From Nepenthes gracilis (lineage: Eukaryota; Streptophyta; Magnoliopsida; Caryophyllales; Nepenthaceae), in assembly GCA_033239525.1 (NCBI GenBank), contig BSYO01000003.1, forward strand, positions 620,001 through 684,000: a stretch of 64,000 bases of DNA, read 5' to 3'. The notes under the pieces were generated by a model that did no database searches, was not told the origin of the DNA, and was given only the letters and a program-made list of their open reading frames with translations. Below, in pieces: positions 25,671-38,315 of this stretch; the first letter of the stretch is position 1, and every line of letters begins with the position of its first letter. Made by a program: the position numbers and the translations under genes.

Positions 25671-26289
25671 TCCTCGTACTGCTTAAGTTTTTACATTAGA
25701 AGCGAATAAAAAATATTTTTTAAACAAAGAATTAAGCTGCAATCAAATCCCACATAAGCTAAATTGTCAATTACTATTTTTAGATTAATTTGATTTAAGT
25801 AGAATAAAATTTTTTTGCCTACCCTACCGATGAGGGACTGCTGGAGCTAGTAGGGCGTCGTCAGTAAGTGGATGGTTGGGGGTGACGTAAAGTGGCAGGC
25901 ATTACCAACTACGTGGATACTCCTCGGATAAGAAATATCCCAGCACAATATATTAGCTATTCTTACCTCTTTTTGTTTTTTTTCATGTTAGTGCGATTCA
26001 CATCTCATTCCTTAAATTTCCAAGGAAGCAAACGTTATCAACTGTGAGAATCCAATAACAAAATTGTAAGGTTTAAAATTATATAAGTTGATTCAGACCG
26101 TTTAAATTTAAAAAATATATAATATCTAATATTAAGAGTTTTAGAATAAATTTATAAATTAATAGTCACAAAATTTAAAATATTTAAATTCATTATTGAT
26201 GTGACAATATTGACATGCAAAGGCAATCTAAAGCCCTTGTAAATATAATATATTTTCATGTAGAATAAAGAGTTATTTTGACAAACTTG
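25671..26289. other. AT-rich intergenic stretch
   Basis: No coding sequence or defined repeat was recognised. Confidence 0.6.
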
Positions 26290-27045
26290 AAATAAAAAAT
26301 TTATTTAGCACATATAAAAGGTATAATATCATTCTAATATTATTTGAAAATAAATTTATACATCCACCATCTATCAAAATCAAAGACCTAGGGTAGTCAT
26401 TCTTGCCTTTTTGGTCTAATATGTCATTTACAAAGAACTACTAATAATATAAAAGTAAATTTTTAATAGAATCGTATCTACCGTAAAAATTTTAATATTT
26501 TATTTATTACTTTTGTCAAAACAAGATGTACTAATCCTTCCCTTACGTCTTATAGTTTGCCTCGTGCATTGTTGGCTTAATCGTTGGAGAGTATGTGGTA
26601 AACATATCCTAACCCGATGGTCTCTTACTCTGTCTTGGCATGCTGGATTTGTAGCTGAAATTGTTTTTTAGATGCACATCAAGATCCTGTTAAGATGACA
26701 TCATGTTCGAATTATAATTTATCAAGTAAACAAGCCGACAACGAGATCCACAATTTTTAAACAGCTGTGCTGTTGTTGCCTTGTACCGGTCGAGATGCGG
26801 AAGCGGTGACCAAGTCTTAGCGATGTTTGAGGAAATTAGTTGATGTGGCATTTTAAAATAAAGCCATCATCTATTATTGGTCTGGTCTGATCGGAAGTAC
26901 CACGTACGACCACCTGCCAATGGAATTGTCGGTTTCTTTTTTTCTTTCGGTTTTTCAAGTCAGCGTTGCGTCGTGTTCTTATTATTATTTGCTGAAAAAG
27001 GGCAAAGACGATGCAGGAAAAAGGTCAACCGTCTGTACGGTACCC
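26290..27045. repeat. Diverged tandem duplication, copy A
   Basis: Repeated in the same orientation at 27335-28195. Shared blocks: the TATAATATCATTC region (26321/27369), GTCGAGATGCGGAAGCGGTG (26789/27926) and TTATTGGTCTGGTCTGATCGG (26874/28011). Spacing between matching points drifts from about 1048 to 1137 bp through indels. No conserved ORF is maintained between the copies. Confidence 0.85.
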
Positions 27046-27334
27046 AATTCAACAACTTGAATGATGCAAGCCACACTGTTGTGCTAGCTGCGACGGCCGA
27101 TTCCTGAACAATCAACAGAAAGGGGAGAGGAGATCGACAGAAGGACAGAGGAGGCACAGAGAAATCGAAGAAGAAGAAGTTTGAGAGAGAGAAAAAGAGT
27201 TGAGAAAATGATTTTTTATATCTCTTCTTTTCAATCGTCCACCTAATAACCAAAGCAGAATACACCATAACAGAATTTGGTATAAAAGGGGTCCCACGTG
27301 CATAAACAAATTAACACAGTAAAAATAAGCAAAT

Positions 27335-28195
27335 CAAATAAAATTCAGTATTTTTAGGTGTATAAAAAGTACAATATCATTATAACATTATTTGTAAGTT
27401 AAATTTATACATCGAGACCATCTGTCAAAGGCCCAAACATTGTATGGGTAGTCATTTTGCCTTTTTGGTTTGTTTTGTCATTTAAATAAAGAACTTTTCT
27501 TTTATTTTTGACTAAGAAGTGTTTGATTCATTTAATATATTTAATCAATTTGTAAAAAGTCCATCGTTAATATTTCATTTATAAATCGTTTATTGAACAA
27601 TATAAGTCAATTGACTTTAGAATGCCACAAGGTTGCCATTTAAAGCATGGAGGGAGAGTAGTATTGGAATATGGTAACTTAACTCGTTGGACAAATAGAT
27701 TGAGGCTTTCAGATGAAACATGAATACTAACCTGATGGTATTATTAAGTTTATATGCATTGTGCACGTGGTGAAGTGGCCAAGGGTCGTTTTTGAGGTTC
27801 ACATTTAAGGGCATGGTAGTTAAGGGCTAATCATGTATTGGTAATTAATAATAGATCAAGTAAACGATGTGGGACAACGTATCGGTGAAAAGTTAGAAAA
27901 TACTTGAATTTCTTGCCCTGTACGGGTCGAGATGCGGAAGCGGTGACCAAGTCTTATCGATGTTAAAGGAAATTAGCTGATATGGCATTTTAAAATAAAG
28001 CCATCATCTATTATTGGTCTGGTCTGATCGGAAAAGTAAGACGTACGACCACCTGCCCAATGGAATTGTCGGTTTCTTTTTAAATCGCGTTCTTCCTTCT
28101 CTCGTCGTTTTCTTATTAGGGTTTGTAGTGAGAGAAAGGGCGATTCTAGAAAGAGAAGAAGGGAGAATGAGGTCAACCAAATCTGTCCGACGGTA
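27335..28195. repeat. Diverged tandem duplication, copy B
   Basis: Partner of 26290-27045. The best-kept part is 27920-28080; after that the match continues in patches to about 28195 (GAGGTCAACC...GACGGTATT). The ORFs starting MVWSDRK in each copy diverge after about 20 codons, arguing against a protein-coding role. Confidence 0.85.
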
Positions 28196-31100
28196 TTAAA
28201 GTGAAAGCACGCGTCGAGGCAAGTGTCCGTCATACCCACTAAGTTTGACGGCCCGTTGGTTTTGTTGATTATCGGGTATTTTCGTCTCGATAAATAAATA
28301 CCTTGAAAATTTTTACTCGTATTTGAGACCAAAGATGGTATGGTTTGTTGGTCGATTTGCTCACGAATTTGTGTAGTCCATCAATCAAACCCTAACCCAG
28401 AAATTTTTGGGTTTTTTCGTTTTCCACCCATGAATCGTTAAATTGACTTCAAAATCAATTGACGTTTAGAATGTGTACATATGTTGCCATGCGAAAAATC
28501 ATGGAGTTATGATCCATTATTGGAATATGGAGTCCTCTAAGTTCTTTGTTCATATGAGTAAATTGTGAAATTACTTGTTTTGTTTCTATCTAATTGTAAT
28601 AAGACTCATGTTATGTGTTGATGTGAAAGTGTATGTTTGAAATGTATAATTGTGCATCAAAAGCATGAGAACGTGTCCCGAGAGCTTCTAAGGCGGTGGT
28701 TGTCCATGCGGAAGTAAGGAATTTCAAACTCCTTGTAAACTTGAACTAAAGATGATAAAGTTAATTCCAAAGAAAACAAGTCAAGTAAGTAAATGGAGGG
28801 ACTAGGTATGTCATTAGATTTGGATTGTGATGGGAATGAGATTTCGGGTTTGTGAATGATTATGTTGAGTAGTGGGTCCTCCCTCCGGAAAGTTGAACAT
28901 TGAAATTAGGATCATGGTTGATAGGGGTGGTGTCCTCTAACACCACGAACGTCATGGTGGGAACCCAAGGAACACTCCTACCACCCTTGGGGGTGGGTGA
29001 TGTTCATGGCACGTTCTAGAAAAATACGGTGAAAAATAAGGAAACGGTCCCCGGGCCGTGGGGCGTGTCGGTTGAATACTACATAGCGAGATGTAGTTAT
29101 ATGGATTTTGCGGATATAACTAGTGGTAACGCAAGTCTTTAAGACCTAAAAAAACGTGGCTTTAGAACATATAAACACATTCCTTTCCTCGTTCTTTCTT
29201 CGTTGGCTAGTACGATCACGACTCTTAGGTCTCGCAAAGATAAAATGTCAAACGGAAAATGAACTTGTGAATCGGACAATCTCAAGTGTTCTTCTCCCTC
29301 TTGTGTTCCTTATATCCTTATGTTTTACAAGTAAGTAAAGAGACAACCAATCACCTTGTTGTTAGTGAGTGATGTATGATTTTATTTGTTGGGTTTTATA
29401 CTCACCATTACTTTATCTTTTTCAGATGAAAATGCCTTGATGTCTGACGAGACCGAGTAGATCATAGAGCTCAGTAGATAGCTGTTTTTGCAGAGGCTCA
29501 AGATTTTCGACTTGAACGGATTAGATGTATGGCAGGAATCTTTTTGGGTTTGGCTTTTGTATCTGATAAAACTTATATGGAGATACCTTATGCTAGTGGT
29601 TGATAGATGACCTATATAGTATGTAGACTGTGTTTTTGGTATTTATATGCCATCATAACTTGCTTTGTGGTGAGTTGAGGTTCCAAGTTGGCATCCTTCC
29701 CTTCCCAAGTGAACTTACGGATCACGCGCGAGCCACCTAGTTGTTGTGGCGTTTAGATCCTGTGTGGTTTCTTTTATTAACTTTATGAATTTTCTTAGAA
29801 TTTCTTTGGATTATTATGGGGAGGGTGGGGGGAATCTGTTCAATGCTTTCGATTTAAAAAAAAAAATTTATGTCATTTTGCTGCTTGTCTTTATCACCGA
29901 CGGAGGTTATTTGATGGAGAATAATCTAAATAGGTTTTGCCGATGCGAACAATAATTGGACTTTCAGAGATTTCCTGTTTTCGAAAACAATGGGCAGGTG
30001 TGGCAAATTTTACATTAGTTTGGATTGTTGGCATAAAAATGGGGACTACAGACACAAAGACATGTCCCTACTCAGAAAAGGGAAGTGGTTGGACAACAAA
30101 GACACGGGAACACCACACACACACTCAGCGAAGTGAAAGTAAAAGAAGAAGAAAATAAATATTACATATTTTATCTAAAAAATCTTTCTAAAATAAGAAA
30201 AAAAAACACGAGATATTGAGTCCACTTATATAAAATTAAGCAATTATAAAGATATAATATATGTTTAAGAGGAAAAATATAAAAATAATTCATACAAAAT
30301 CATGGATAATTCTAATTATATTTTTATTTATCTAGAATATCTTAATTTTTTATCCAAAATTAAAAAAAGATTATGAAAAATATAAAAAGTTATAATAAAA
30401 TTTTATGGATTCTATACATTAAAATTTCATAATTTCACATGATGCAAATCAAACAAGAGCACTTCATAGTTTTTTCTATAGTTCTCATATCCATAGTTAT
30501 ATGCAATTTTCTCTCTCCATATATTGTTGAGTTGACTCGGCTACGCTGCCGCTAATCATCCCTTTTCATCATTTCAGCCATGCCTTTTACTAGCTGTGTC
30601 TTGTAGGTTTGGTTTCACGAGATTTTGATCCTCCCCTCTGGCTTTGGACTTCACGCAAATATGTATTCCCCTATCTGGGATACCCACTATTGACACAAAG
30701 AAACTTATCAAAATACTCACTGTAATCTCTAAATTAATTTCACATTTGATTGATTATTCTAATATAAATAATTATATCTTTTGATAAAATAATTATTGTA
30801 TAATTTGCGGGGAAGAGACAGAGAGATTGAGGAGGCAAAATGGGCCCACTCCCTCCAATGAGGTTAAGGCTTCACTTTGTGCCTTTGCTTCCATTATACA
30901 CCTGAAAGAATGATAAAAAGGGAGGCACAGATTAAAGGTAGACGTTAATCAGGATGATTCATGTGAGAAAATTAATATATCACAGCTGCAGGGACACGGA
31001 CTGGGACAGGGAGTGCCATCAAAGCTTACGAATCCAATTTGTCAAACCAAAAAGGAAGGTCAGCCATGAATGAATTAATTAATTCATTCATTAATTAATT

Positions 31101-32988
31101 AATGATAAATTATTAAAATTAATGATAATCCCGTGCAGTTTGGAAAAATAATTAACAAAAGGCCAAAGATATAAATCTCGTTTGCAATCCATCCGCTAGT
31201 TACATGAGCTTTTGCCTATACCCATAAAATGAAATAGAGAAGAAAATTCTTCTCTGCCAAAAAAAAAAAAAGGGAGAAATAACTCATGTAATATCATGTC
31301 GCAATTTTCAACACACACACACACAGACAAGATTTTAAACATTGATTTCCATGTCATTTTCCATCTTACGTAATCATGTGATCAACACATGCAGATTGCT
31401 AAAGGATTATGGATGTGCTATTTTACTAAACAAATCATGGCCATGTGGACTAAACAATGCATAAAGTGTTAATCAATTATGAATTGGCCCTGATGCTTGT
31501 GTTTCTGAAATGTGAAAATAGAAGATATATATATGTAATGCATATATAAAAATTTTATGAGATCCACTTAAAAATAGTTTGATTAGATTGTGATTACGAC
31601 CATGTCTTTTAATATTGTGTAAATGTATTTAGTTAACACCTTATTTATACTGCTTAGACCATAAGCTAAAAATTTATTCATAAATAAATATATATATTTT
31701 TTATTCGGTAAATAATAAAATTGTTGGCTTTCTTTTTATAATTTTCAATCCCTAGTGTGTTGCTCGTTACCTAGTTTTAAGGTGGGTTCTTGCGCCATTT
31801 TAATTCATGTAGAGTTTCAGAAAGCCATCTTGTCTTACAGCTTCATATTCGAGTACTTAACTTGACTAAAATAAGGAATATGATTAAATGTGTGCAACTG
31901 ATGGTTATAATATCATGGAATAAAGAATGAGTCGATAAAATTGTTATTGTTTGGCTGTCTTCGTGTGATTAGTTGATAATTAACTATAAAATAATGTATT
32001 TTCATAAAGTAATTTTTTAACAAATAGATTATAAAGAACTGCAGAAAGAAAATAACAGAACAAACAATTCATACAAATAATTTCAAGCTTATCTGCTACC
32101 AAAACACATCGTAAAATTATAGTATTCCAGAAAGAGTATATTTTAAAACAAAAGACGATAGTAATCTAGAATAATTTAATAGTTTATAACATTTCAATGT
32201 TGTTGGTTAGTTGTTTTGGTACAAAATAATTAGTGATAATTATATGATATTTTAATTATAGAAATTAAATTATTAGTGAATCAATTAACATTAGGCCTAG
32301 AGGGCCTAAAAAAATTAATGGATCTTTTGATTGAGCCTAGAGAGTAAATCTTTGGACCTAGTCTTTGGGCTTGAAAAATTTAGTGGGCCGTGTGCATTGA
32401 ATCTTCACTGATGGGCCGATTTTATCATGCAAATTATGGGATTTATTTTGAGATAAACCGTCTGCAATTTAGAAGGTTATGACAGCCTTAACGATTGGCA
32501 GCGGAGCTCTTCAAACGTGAATATCCAGCTTTTTTTTTTTTTTTTTGTAATTAAAAATGACTATCCGCATAAAATTATTATCTCAATGTTTTTCTCTTCT
32601 TACCCCAACAAAAATCTGAAGTGAATGAACATCATCATCCTCACACCTCATCGAACCCTTTAAAAAAATAATTAAAAAATTAAACTAATTGCTCCATCTC
32701 CACTTGGAAAGTTTGTACTTCGTAAGGAAAAAGGCAAATATATAAGATCCTGACTGGTTAACATCTCCACAGGTTAATTTTTCTAGCGCCGGGGAAGTGT
32801 AGGTACACCGTATAGAAGATACGCAGTATTTTGAACGTCAGCCAAACTAGATAAATAATACCTCCGGGCGTCCCACAAATCACCAAAAAACTAATCAAAC
32901 CAAGTGTCTGTCTCCTTTTCAAATCGACTATGTCCAACAGCGACTTTGAAAAAAAACCACCGAAACTCGAAAAGCCATATTGGCTACT
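28196..32988. other. Long intergenic region, no gene recognised
   Basis: 28200-29760 is moderately GC-rich, with short ORFs only, and could be old retrotransposon sequence, but no domain was found. 29960-32500 is AT-rich. Notable small features: a near-palindromic AATT/ATTC block at 31069-31103, an A-run at 31260-31271, (AC)n at about 31312-31325 and a T-run near 32529-32547. Confidence 0.6.
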
Positions 32989-32993
32989 ACAGT

Positions 32994-33347
32994 TGTAAGA
33001 ACGCAAGATTGAAGGAAGGCAGAAGAAGATGAAGATGAAGATGAAGGTGAAGTGGGCAAACGGCGAAGCCAGAAGCGGCAGAGCACTCAAGTGATCTCTT
33101 GGAAAAAGAATAAAACAGACATTTTATTTAATGCATTTACAGCTTATGTTCTACTACAAGCAAAGGGGCAAAGGGCAGTATAAATACACCGTTGGACAAA
33201 GGAAAATAACCAAAAATAAAATATACGCTAACCTAAAATACACTAAAACAAATATCCCAACCTAAAATACACTAAAACAAATATCCCAATATAAAAATTA
33301 CAACTTAACTAAAATACAATATTCTAATATATTTATATTTCGTAATA
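32994..33347 (-). repeat. 3' LTR of the Copia element (354 bp)
   Basis: About 95% similar by eye to the LTR at 37980-38310 and longer because a 29-bp unit (CTAAAATACACTAAAACAAA...) is duplicated at about 33231-33288. Immediately inside it (33348-33360) is a purine-rich tract on the element's strand, TCTTGAGGGGGCG, the polypurine primer for plus-strand synthesis. Confidence 0.93.
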
Positions 33348-33354
33348 CGCCCCC

Positions 33355-34057
33355 TCAAGATGGAGCATATATATTGACAATGCACATCTTGGACAAGTGT
33401 GCATTCAACTGCTGTGAGGGTAAGATCTTGGTGAAGATGTCGGCCAGCTGATTATGAGTGTTGACATGATGAGTGCGAATGCTTCCTTCTTGAATCTTGT
33501 CGCGTATGAGGTGGCAATCCAACTCGATGTGTTTGGTGCCTTCGTGGAAAGATGGGATTAGCGGCGATGTGGATGGGTGCCGATTATCACAAAGATAGGT
33601 GCATTTGGATGTGGATGGGAGACTGCAAGTCATTAAGAATAAAACGTAGTCAAGATAATTCACAACATGCGTTAGCCATAGATCTATATTCTTCTTCGGC
33701 AGAAGAGCGAGAGACCACCGACTGTTTTTTGCATTTCCATGAGAGGAGAGAGTCGCCAAGGAAAGTGCAATAGCCGGTGATGGACCTTCGCGTGTCAGGA
33801 CATGAAGCCCAGTCAGCATCACAAAAGGCCCTGAGTTGGATATTAGAAGTGGTAGGAAGAAGAATGCCTTGTCCGGGATTCAGTTTAAGATATCTCAAGA
33901 CTTGATGGGCAGTTCTCATATGGTGGGAGGTGGGCTGTTGCATAAATTGGCTCAAAATGTGGGATATAGGCAATATTTGGTCGTGTGATAGTAAGATACA
34001 GAAGACGACCGACAAGTCGTCGAAACGGGCGTGGATCCTGTAAGACGTCCCCAACAT
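33355..34057 (-). pseudogene. Copia RNase H, frameshifted
   Basis: RNase H region of the minus-strand Copia element, spread over two frames: FCDADWASCPDTRRSITGYC with the SRSSAEEEYRSMA block (33650-34057), then HIELDCHLIRDKIQEG and NQLADIFTKILPSQQ (33355-33822). These are the expected C-terminal motifs of Copia polyproteins. A frameshift near 33650-33700 and another near 33990 from the RT frame break it. A stop lies directly before the polypurine tract. Confidence 0.9.
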
Positions 34058-34937
34058 GTTGACTCAATTTCATGTTTTGATCCATAGGTAGTGTAAGAGG
34101 TTTGGCTCCAATGGTGCCAGAATCAGCCAGAATATCAAGAGTATATTTGCATTGGCAAAGGTGTATACCTTTTACTGATCGGACAACTTCGATGCCAAGA
34201 AAATATCGTAAGGTCCCCGGGTCTTTGATTTTGAACGCTTGATTAAGAGATGTTTTGATTGAGGTAATGGCCTTTAAACAAGTACCCGCAACGATGATGT
34301 CGTCAACATATACAAGCAGGACGGTAAAGGATGTGTTGTCTTGTTCAGTAAAGAGGCTGTAATCAGCCTTGGATTGTACGAAGCCATATGTAATGAGGGA
34401 AGTAGAAAGTTTTGAGTACCATTGTCTGGAAGCTTGTTTAAGGCCATAGATGCTTTTCAGCAATTTGCATACTTGGTGAGGTTGTCCTTTTGTATAGCCA
34501 GGGGGCTGTTGCATATAGATATATTGATTGAGGGTTCCATTTAAAAATGCATTATTGACATCAAAATGATACAGATGCCATCCTTTTATGGCAGCAACAG
34601 TAAGGAGGCATCGAACGGTGGTGAGTTTTGCGACAGGGAAAAAGGTTTCGTGATAATCCACCCCTTCCTCTTGGGTATACCCTTTAGCTACAAGTCGGCA
34701 TTTATGCCTTTCAAGGCTCCCATCACTTTTGAATTTCAATTTGAACACATATCGACATCCGATGGTTTTCTTTCCGCGAGGTAAATCAGTAATGATCCAG
34801 GTTTTATTTGATTCTAAAGCATCCAGTTCATCTTTGATAGCTTTACGCCAGTTGGAATCTCGTATGGCCTGCACATAGGTTTGCGGTTCAGTTTGGGATG
34901 AGATGGAAGAAGTGAAAGATTTGTAATCGGGGGACAA
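33885..34937 (-). pseudogene. Copia reverse transcriptase (one 350-codon open frame)
   Basis: RT of the minus-strand Copia element. Blocks in order: WRKAIKDELDALESNKTW, KFKSDGSLERHKCRLVAKGY, HFDVNNAFLNGTLNQYIYM, SIYGLKQASRQWYSKLS, and the catalytic LLVYVDDIIVAG with intact YVDD, then KDPGTLRYFLGIEV. Catalytic aspartates are kept, so the RT frame itself is long and recent-looking, but the frame shifts near 33990 before RNase H. HETFFPVAK has F for the usual S. Confidence 0.94.
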
Positions 34938-35044
34938 CCTTTGACGTGATACATGATTCTCAATAGGATAAGGTTTGCCTGGTGAAATTGGCTTTGTAGA
35001 TTGGATAGGGATAACGTGAGATGCTTGATGGCAATAGAAATCTT

Positions 35045-35938
35045 TCAGGTACTGGGGAGCTTTCCTAATTCTGGTGGTTCTGTGAACAGGAATATCATCT
35101 CCTGTTGAGAGTTGAATATTTGTAGGAGGGTTACTAAGTTCCCGACTGTTGACCGATGTTTCTTGATTATGGTCTGGTTGATTGTGTATTGGAGTTGAAT
35201 TGGATTTTTCATCTTCATTGCTCTAATTGGTGGTGATTGGCGGGTTTTCATCCAAAACAGGATTATTATTTGAATGGAAGTCCAGGTTGTGGACATGAGG
35301 TAATTGTTGGGTGACAAATGGATCCATATTAGTCACAACAGAAGGTATAGTGTTTAATTGGTTGTTGGGAATGGGTTCGGCACATTCTCTTTTTGTGGGA
35401 ATATATTTTCATGAAAAATAACATCTCTGGAATAAAAGATGTCATGACTATGTAAATCAAGTAATTTATATCCTTTGACTCCAAAAGGATATCCCAAAAA
35501 GAGACAAGTTCTGCTTTTGGAATCAAATTTCTTCCGCCATTGAGAAAGAGTGGATGCAAAACACAAACAGCCAAAAACCCAAAAATTGTCGTAATTGGGC
35601 TTAACTCTAAATAGAATTTCGTATGGAGTCTTGTTTTCAAGTAGTGGAGTGGGTATTCTGTTGATAATGTGGGCAGCGGTCAGAATACAATAACTCTAAA
35701 ATTTTAGAGGAAGTCCTGATTGGAATCTAATAGCTCTAGCGACATTTAATAAATGTTGGTGCTTGCGTTCAACAACACCGTTTTGCTGTGGTGTTTCCAC
35801 ACAAGTGCGTTGGTGGATAACACCTCTATTTCTGTAAAAATCTCCCAGTTTAAATTCTGTTCCATTATCACTACGGATAATTTTAATTTTGACATTGAAT
35901 TGTGAGGCAACCAGATTGTAAAAGATTTCCAGGCACAA
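35045..35938 (-). pseudogene. Copia integrase core and C-terminal part, frameshifted
   Basis: IIRSDNGTEFKLGDFYRNRGVIHQRTC followed by TPQQNGVVERKHQHLLNVARA (35696-35938) is the DDE integrase core with D and E visible. The downstream part (35354-35640) has LNGGRNLIPKAELVSFWDIL in one frame and CLFLGYPFGVKGYKLLDL in another, the conserved F-L-G-Y block. At least two frameshifts lie between the blocks. Confidence 0.88.
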
Positions 35939-36030
35939 TTTAGTATCAGATTTCTGTTTCAGAAGATAGATCCAGGTACTCCTGGAAAAATCATCAACAA
36001 TGGTCAGGAATATTTATATCCATCATAAGA

Positions 36031-37428
36031 CTATTCGGAATATGGTCCCCATAAGTCACAATGCACCACGTCGAATAAGGTGTGTGACTTATGGGTACTG
36101 GGAGAAAAGGGAAGACGACGCTGCTTGGCCATGTGGCAAATAGAACAAGGATTATTACTAATAGAATGCATTGTTCCTTTTACAAGAGGATCACTTATTA
36201 ATTTCATCATAGAATACGAGATATGACCTAAACGAGAATGCCATAGATCAGAAGGCAATGAAATAGCATTAGCCATGGGCTCCCTGTGAAATTTTGAGAG
36301 AAGGCCTTGCAAAAAATTGTGATCAACTTTAGTATTCGTCAGATAATATAAACCATTTTTCTCTTCACCCATCCCAATCGTTCTCCAGGAGGAAAGGTCC
36401 TGAATTAAGTAAAATTTACCAAAGAAGAATAAACAACAACCAAGATCATTAGCAAACTGCTTCACAGATATCAAATTAAAAGTAAAAGAGGGAACACATA
36501 AAACGTTTTGTAATATAATTTGGTCGGTCAATTTGACTGTCCCAGTGCTAGAGACAGGCGCTTTACTCCCATCCGGGAGTCTCACAGAACAGTAGACGAG
36601 TGTCTCCTTGGCAAAGTACAAATATGGATCACATATCATGTGATTAGTGGCTCCTGTGTCAAGGATCCAGGTGTTCCTCCTATTGCAAGAAGGAGGTATA
36701 TAGCTGAAAATATTACCAGCCATATTTGCTGCCTTTGGTTGGTCACCCGTGAGATCAAAAATTGGGGAATTATTTTTAGTCGTTTGAGAAGGCAGTGCAT
36801 GATCTTTTAGGTGAAGCAGGTTCATCAGTTGCTGGAACTGCATTCTTGTTAATTCAACTTTGTCATCCTCATGGGTCTCATTGGCAGGGACGTTCATATG
36901 GTTCGGTTTGTTAGCCAAGAGGGCTGTGGCTCCAGGTTTGCCATTCGGTCTACGACCGGGAGGGAAGCCACGGAGCTGGTAGCATTTTTTAATAACGTGG
37001 CCAGGTTTATTACAGTGGGCACAAATGGAAATTTCTGCGTTCCCAATTTTAAAACACTGTTGCAAAGAATGCCCTAGAACACGACAGTGAGAACAAAAGG
37101 GACGGTCCCTTTTTATCGTCTGAGTATTCTTACCAGAATTATTAACGGACCGCTTTGTGAACAAGGCAACAGTTTCGGAGGGATGGACAGCAGACAACAT
37201 TAGATGTTGCCGTTCTTGCTGTTGAACAATCGAAAATACTTTGTTGACAGAGGGGAGAGGATCTATCAACATAATTTGGTCTCTCACGTTAGTATAAGAA
37301 TCATTGAGACCCATAAGGAACTGCATAACGCAATCCCTTTGATATCGCTCAATGAGCACCTTGATATTACCACAGTGACAATCTGGGAGCGGATCGTAGA
37401 TAAGGAGCTCGTCCCAGATTGTTTTCAA
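36031..37428 (-). pseudogene. Copia gag C-terminus, protease and integrase N-terminus (465-codon frame)
   Basis: In order: gag UBN2-type end (CVMQFLMGLNDSYTNVRDQI), a CCHC zinc knuckle (CAHCNKPGHVIKKC), the aspartic protease active site (WILDTGATNHM), the GAG-pre-integrase block (LWHSRLGHISYSMMKLI) and the HHCC integrase zinc finger start (CSICHMAKQRRLPF, VVHCDLWGPY). The frame ends in a premature stop at 36031 inside integrase. Confidence 0.93.
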
Positions 37429-37551
37429 CTTTCCATAAATCTGAGACTTACCGATCGTGCTTACGTAAGAGACACGCCAAAGACTTCTTCAGTTGAAAGA
37501 TCGTGGCCCGTTTTGTCAGGTGAAGCTGGTCACGCAATTCTTTTCGAGATC

Positions 37552-37961
37552 TCAAGAAGCATCATCGACAAACACGATTACTGGACCTAATGGAAGGGCT
37601 AATCGAGTTACGAATCCAAGAGACAACCCTGTCTTTGCAACGTTCCCAAGCTTCAAAAGGGGATCGGTGAAATCGGTGGGTTTGGGAACAGTCTGCCGTC
37701 GCGAAAGGAGTTTGTTCTTGGCCCGTAACGCTCGGCGCATGGTGCGAGACCATGTCGAATAGTTGTCAACAGTGGTGAGTAGATCGGTGACTAAGACGAC
37801 GGGCCGGATGTCGCGGCCTCCAAACGAAATGGGTTGCATGGATCTGAAAAATTTTAAAAACGCAGTAATGGTTGGGTAAAAGCCGGATCTGGTTGGTCAT
37901 CGCTGGAGGCGTTGAGGCTAGATGGGTTATCGGAAGCGATCGGGTTGGAAGAATGGGCCAT
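37552..37961 (-). pseudogene. Copia gag N-terminus, broken
   Basis: Gag begins at an ATG at 37961, eight bases after the primer-binding site, reads through a Ser/Asn-rich start, hits a stop near 37854 and resumes in another frame (NYSTWSRTMRRALRAKNKL), then shifts again (VVSWIRNSISPSI). A further break lies between 37552 and the 37428 frame. So gag has one stop and at least two frameshifts. Confidence 0.87.
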
Positions 37962-37968
37962 TGACGTT

Positions 37969-37979
37969 CTCTGATACCA
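37969..37979 (-). promoter_or_regulatory. Primer-binding site, initiator tRNA-Met type
   Basis: On the minus strand TGGTATCAGAG abuts the end of the 5' LTR; it is complementary to the 3' end of plant initiator tRNA-Met, the usual Copia primer. Confidence 0.95.
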
Positions 37980-38310
37980 TGTAAGAACGTAAGATTGAAG
38001 GAAGGCAGAAGAAGATGAAGATGAAGATGAAGATGAGGGTGAAGTGGGCAAACGGCGAAGCCAGAAGCGGCGGAGCACTCAAGTGCTCTCTTGGAAAAAG
38101 AAGAAAACTGACATTTTATTTAATGCATTTACAGCTTATGTTCTACTACAAACAAAGGGGCAAAGGGCAATATAAATACACCGTTGGACAAAGGAAAATA
38201 ACCAAAAATAAAATATACGCTAACCTAAAATACGCTAAAACAAATATCCCAATATAAAAATTACAACTTAACTAAAATATAATATTTTAATATATTTATA
38301 TTTCGTAATA
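37980..38310 (-). repeat. 5' LTR of the Copia element (331 bp)
   Basis: Matches the LTR at 32994-33347 over its whole length apart from the 29-bp duplication and scattered substitutions. Contains a (GATGAA)n-type stretch at 38010-38037. Confidence 0.94.
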
Positions 38311-38315
38311 ACAGT

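Larger units (their letters stand above)
32994..38310 (-). mobile_element. Ty1/copia retrotransposon, full length but mutated, TSD ACAGT
   Basis: A complete minus-strand element of 5317 bp flanked by perfect 5-bp duplications ACAGT (32989-32993 and 38311-38315). The 5' LTR is 37980-38310 and the 3' LTR 32994-33347. The primer-binding site is complementary to initiator tRNA-Met. Gene order gag, protease, integrase, RT, RNase H is that of Ty1/copia. The LTRs start TATTACG and end CTTACA on the element's strand, giving TA...CA ends. Several frameshifts and stops inactivate it. Confidence 0.95.

Noticed and set aside
32758..33090. 110-codon minus-strand ORF with membrane-like segments
   Set aside because: Its N-terminal third is translated from the Copia LTR, and without the LTR there is a stop five codons upstream and no start.
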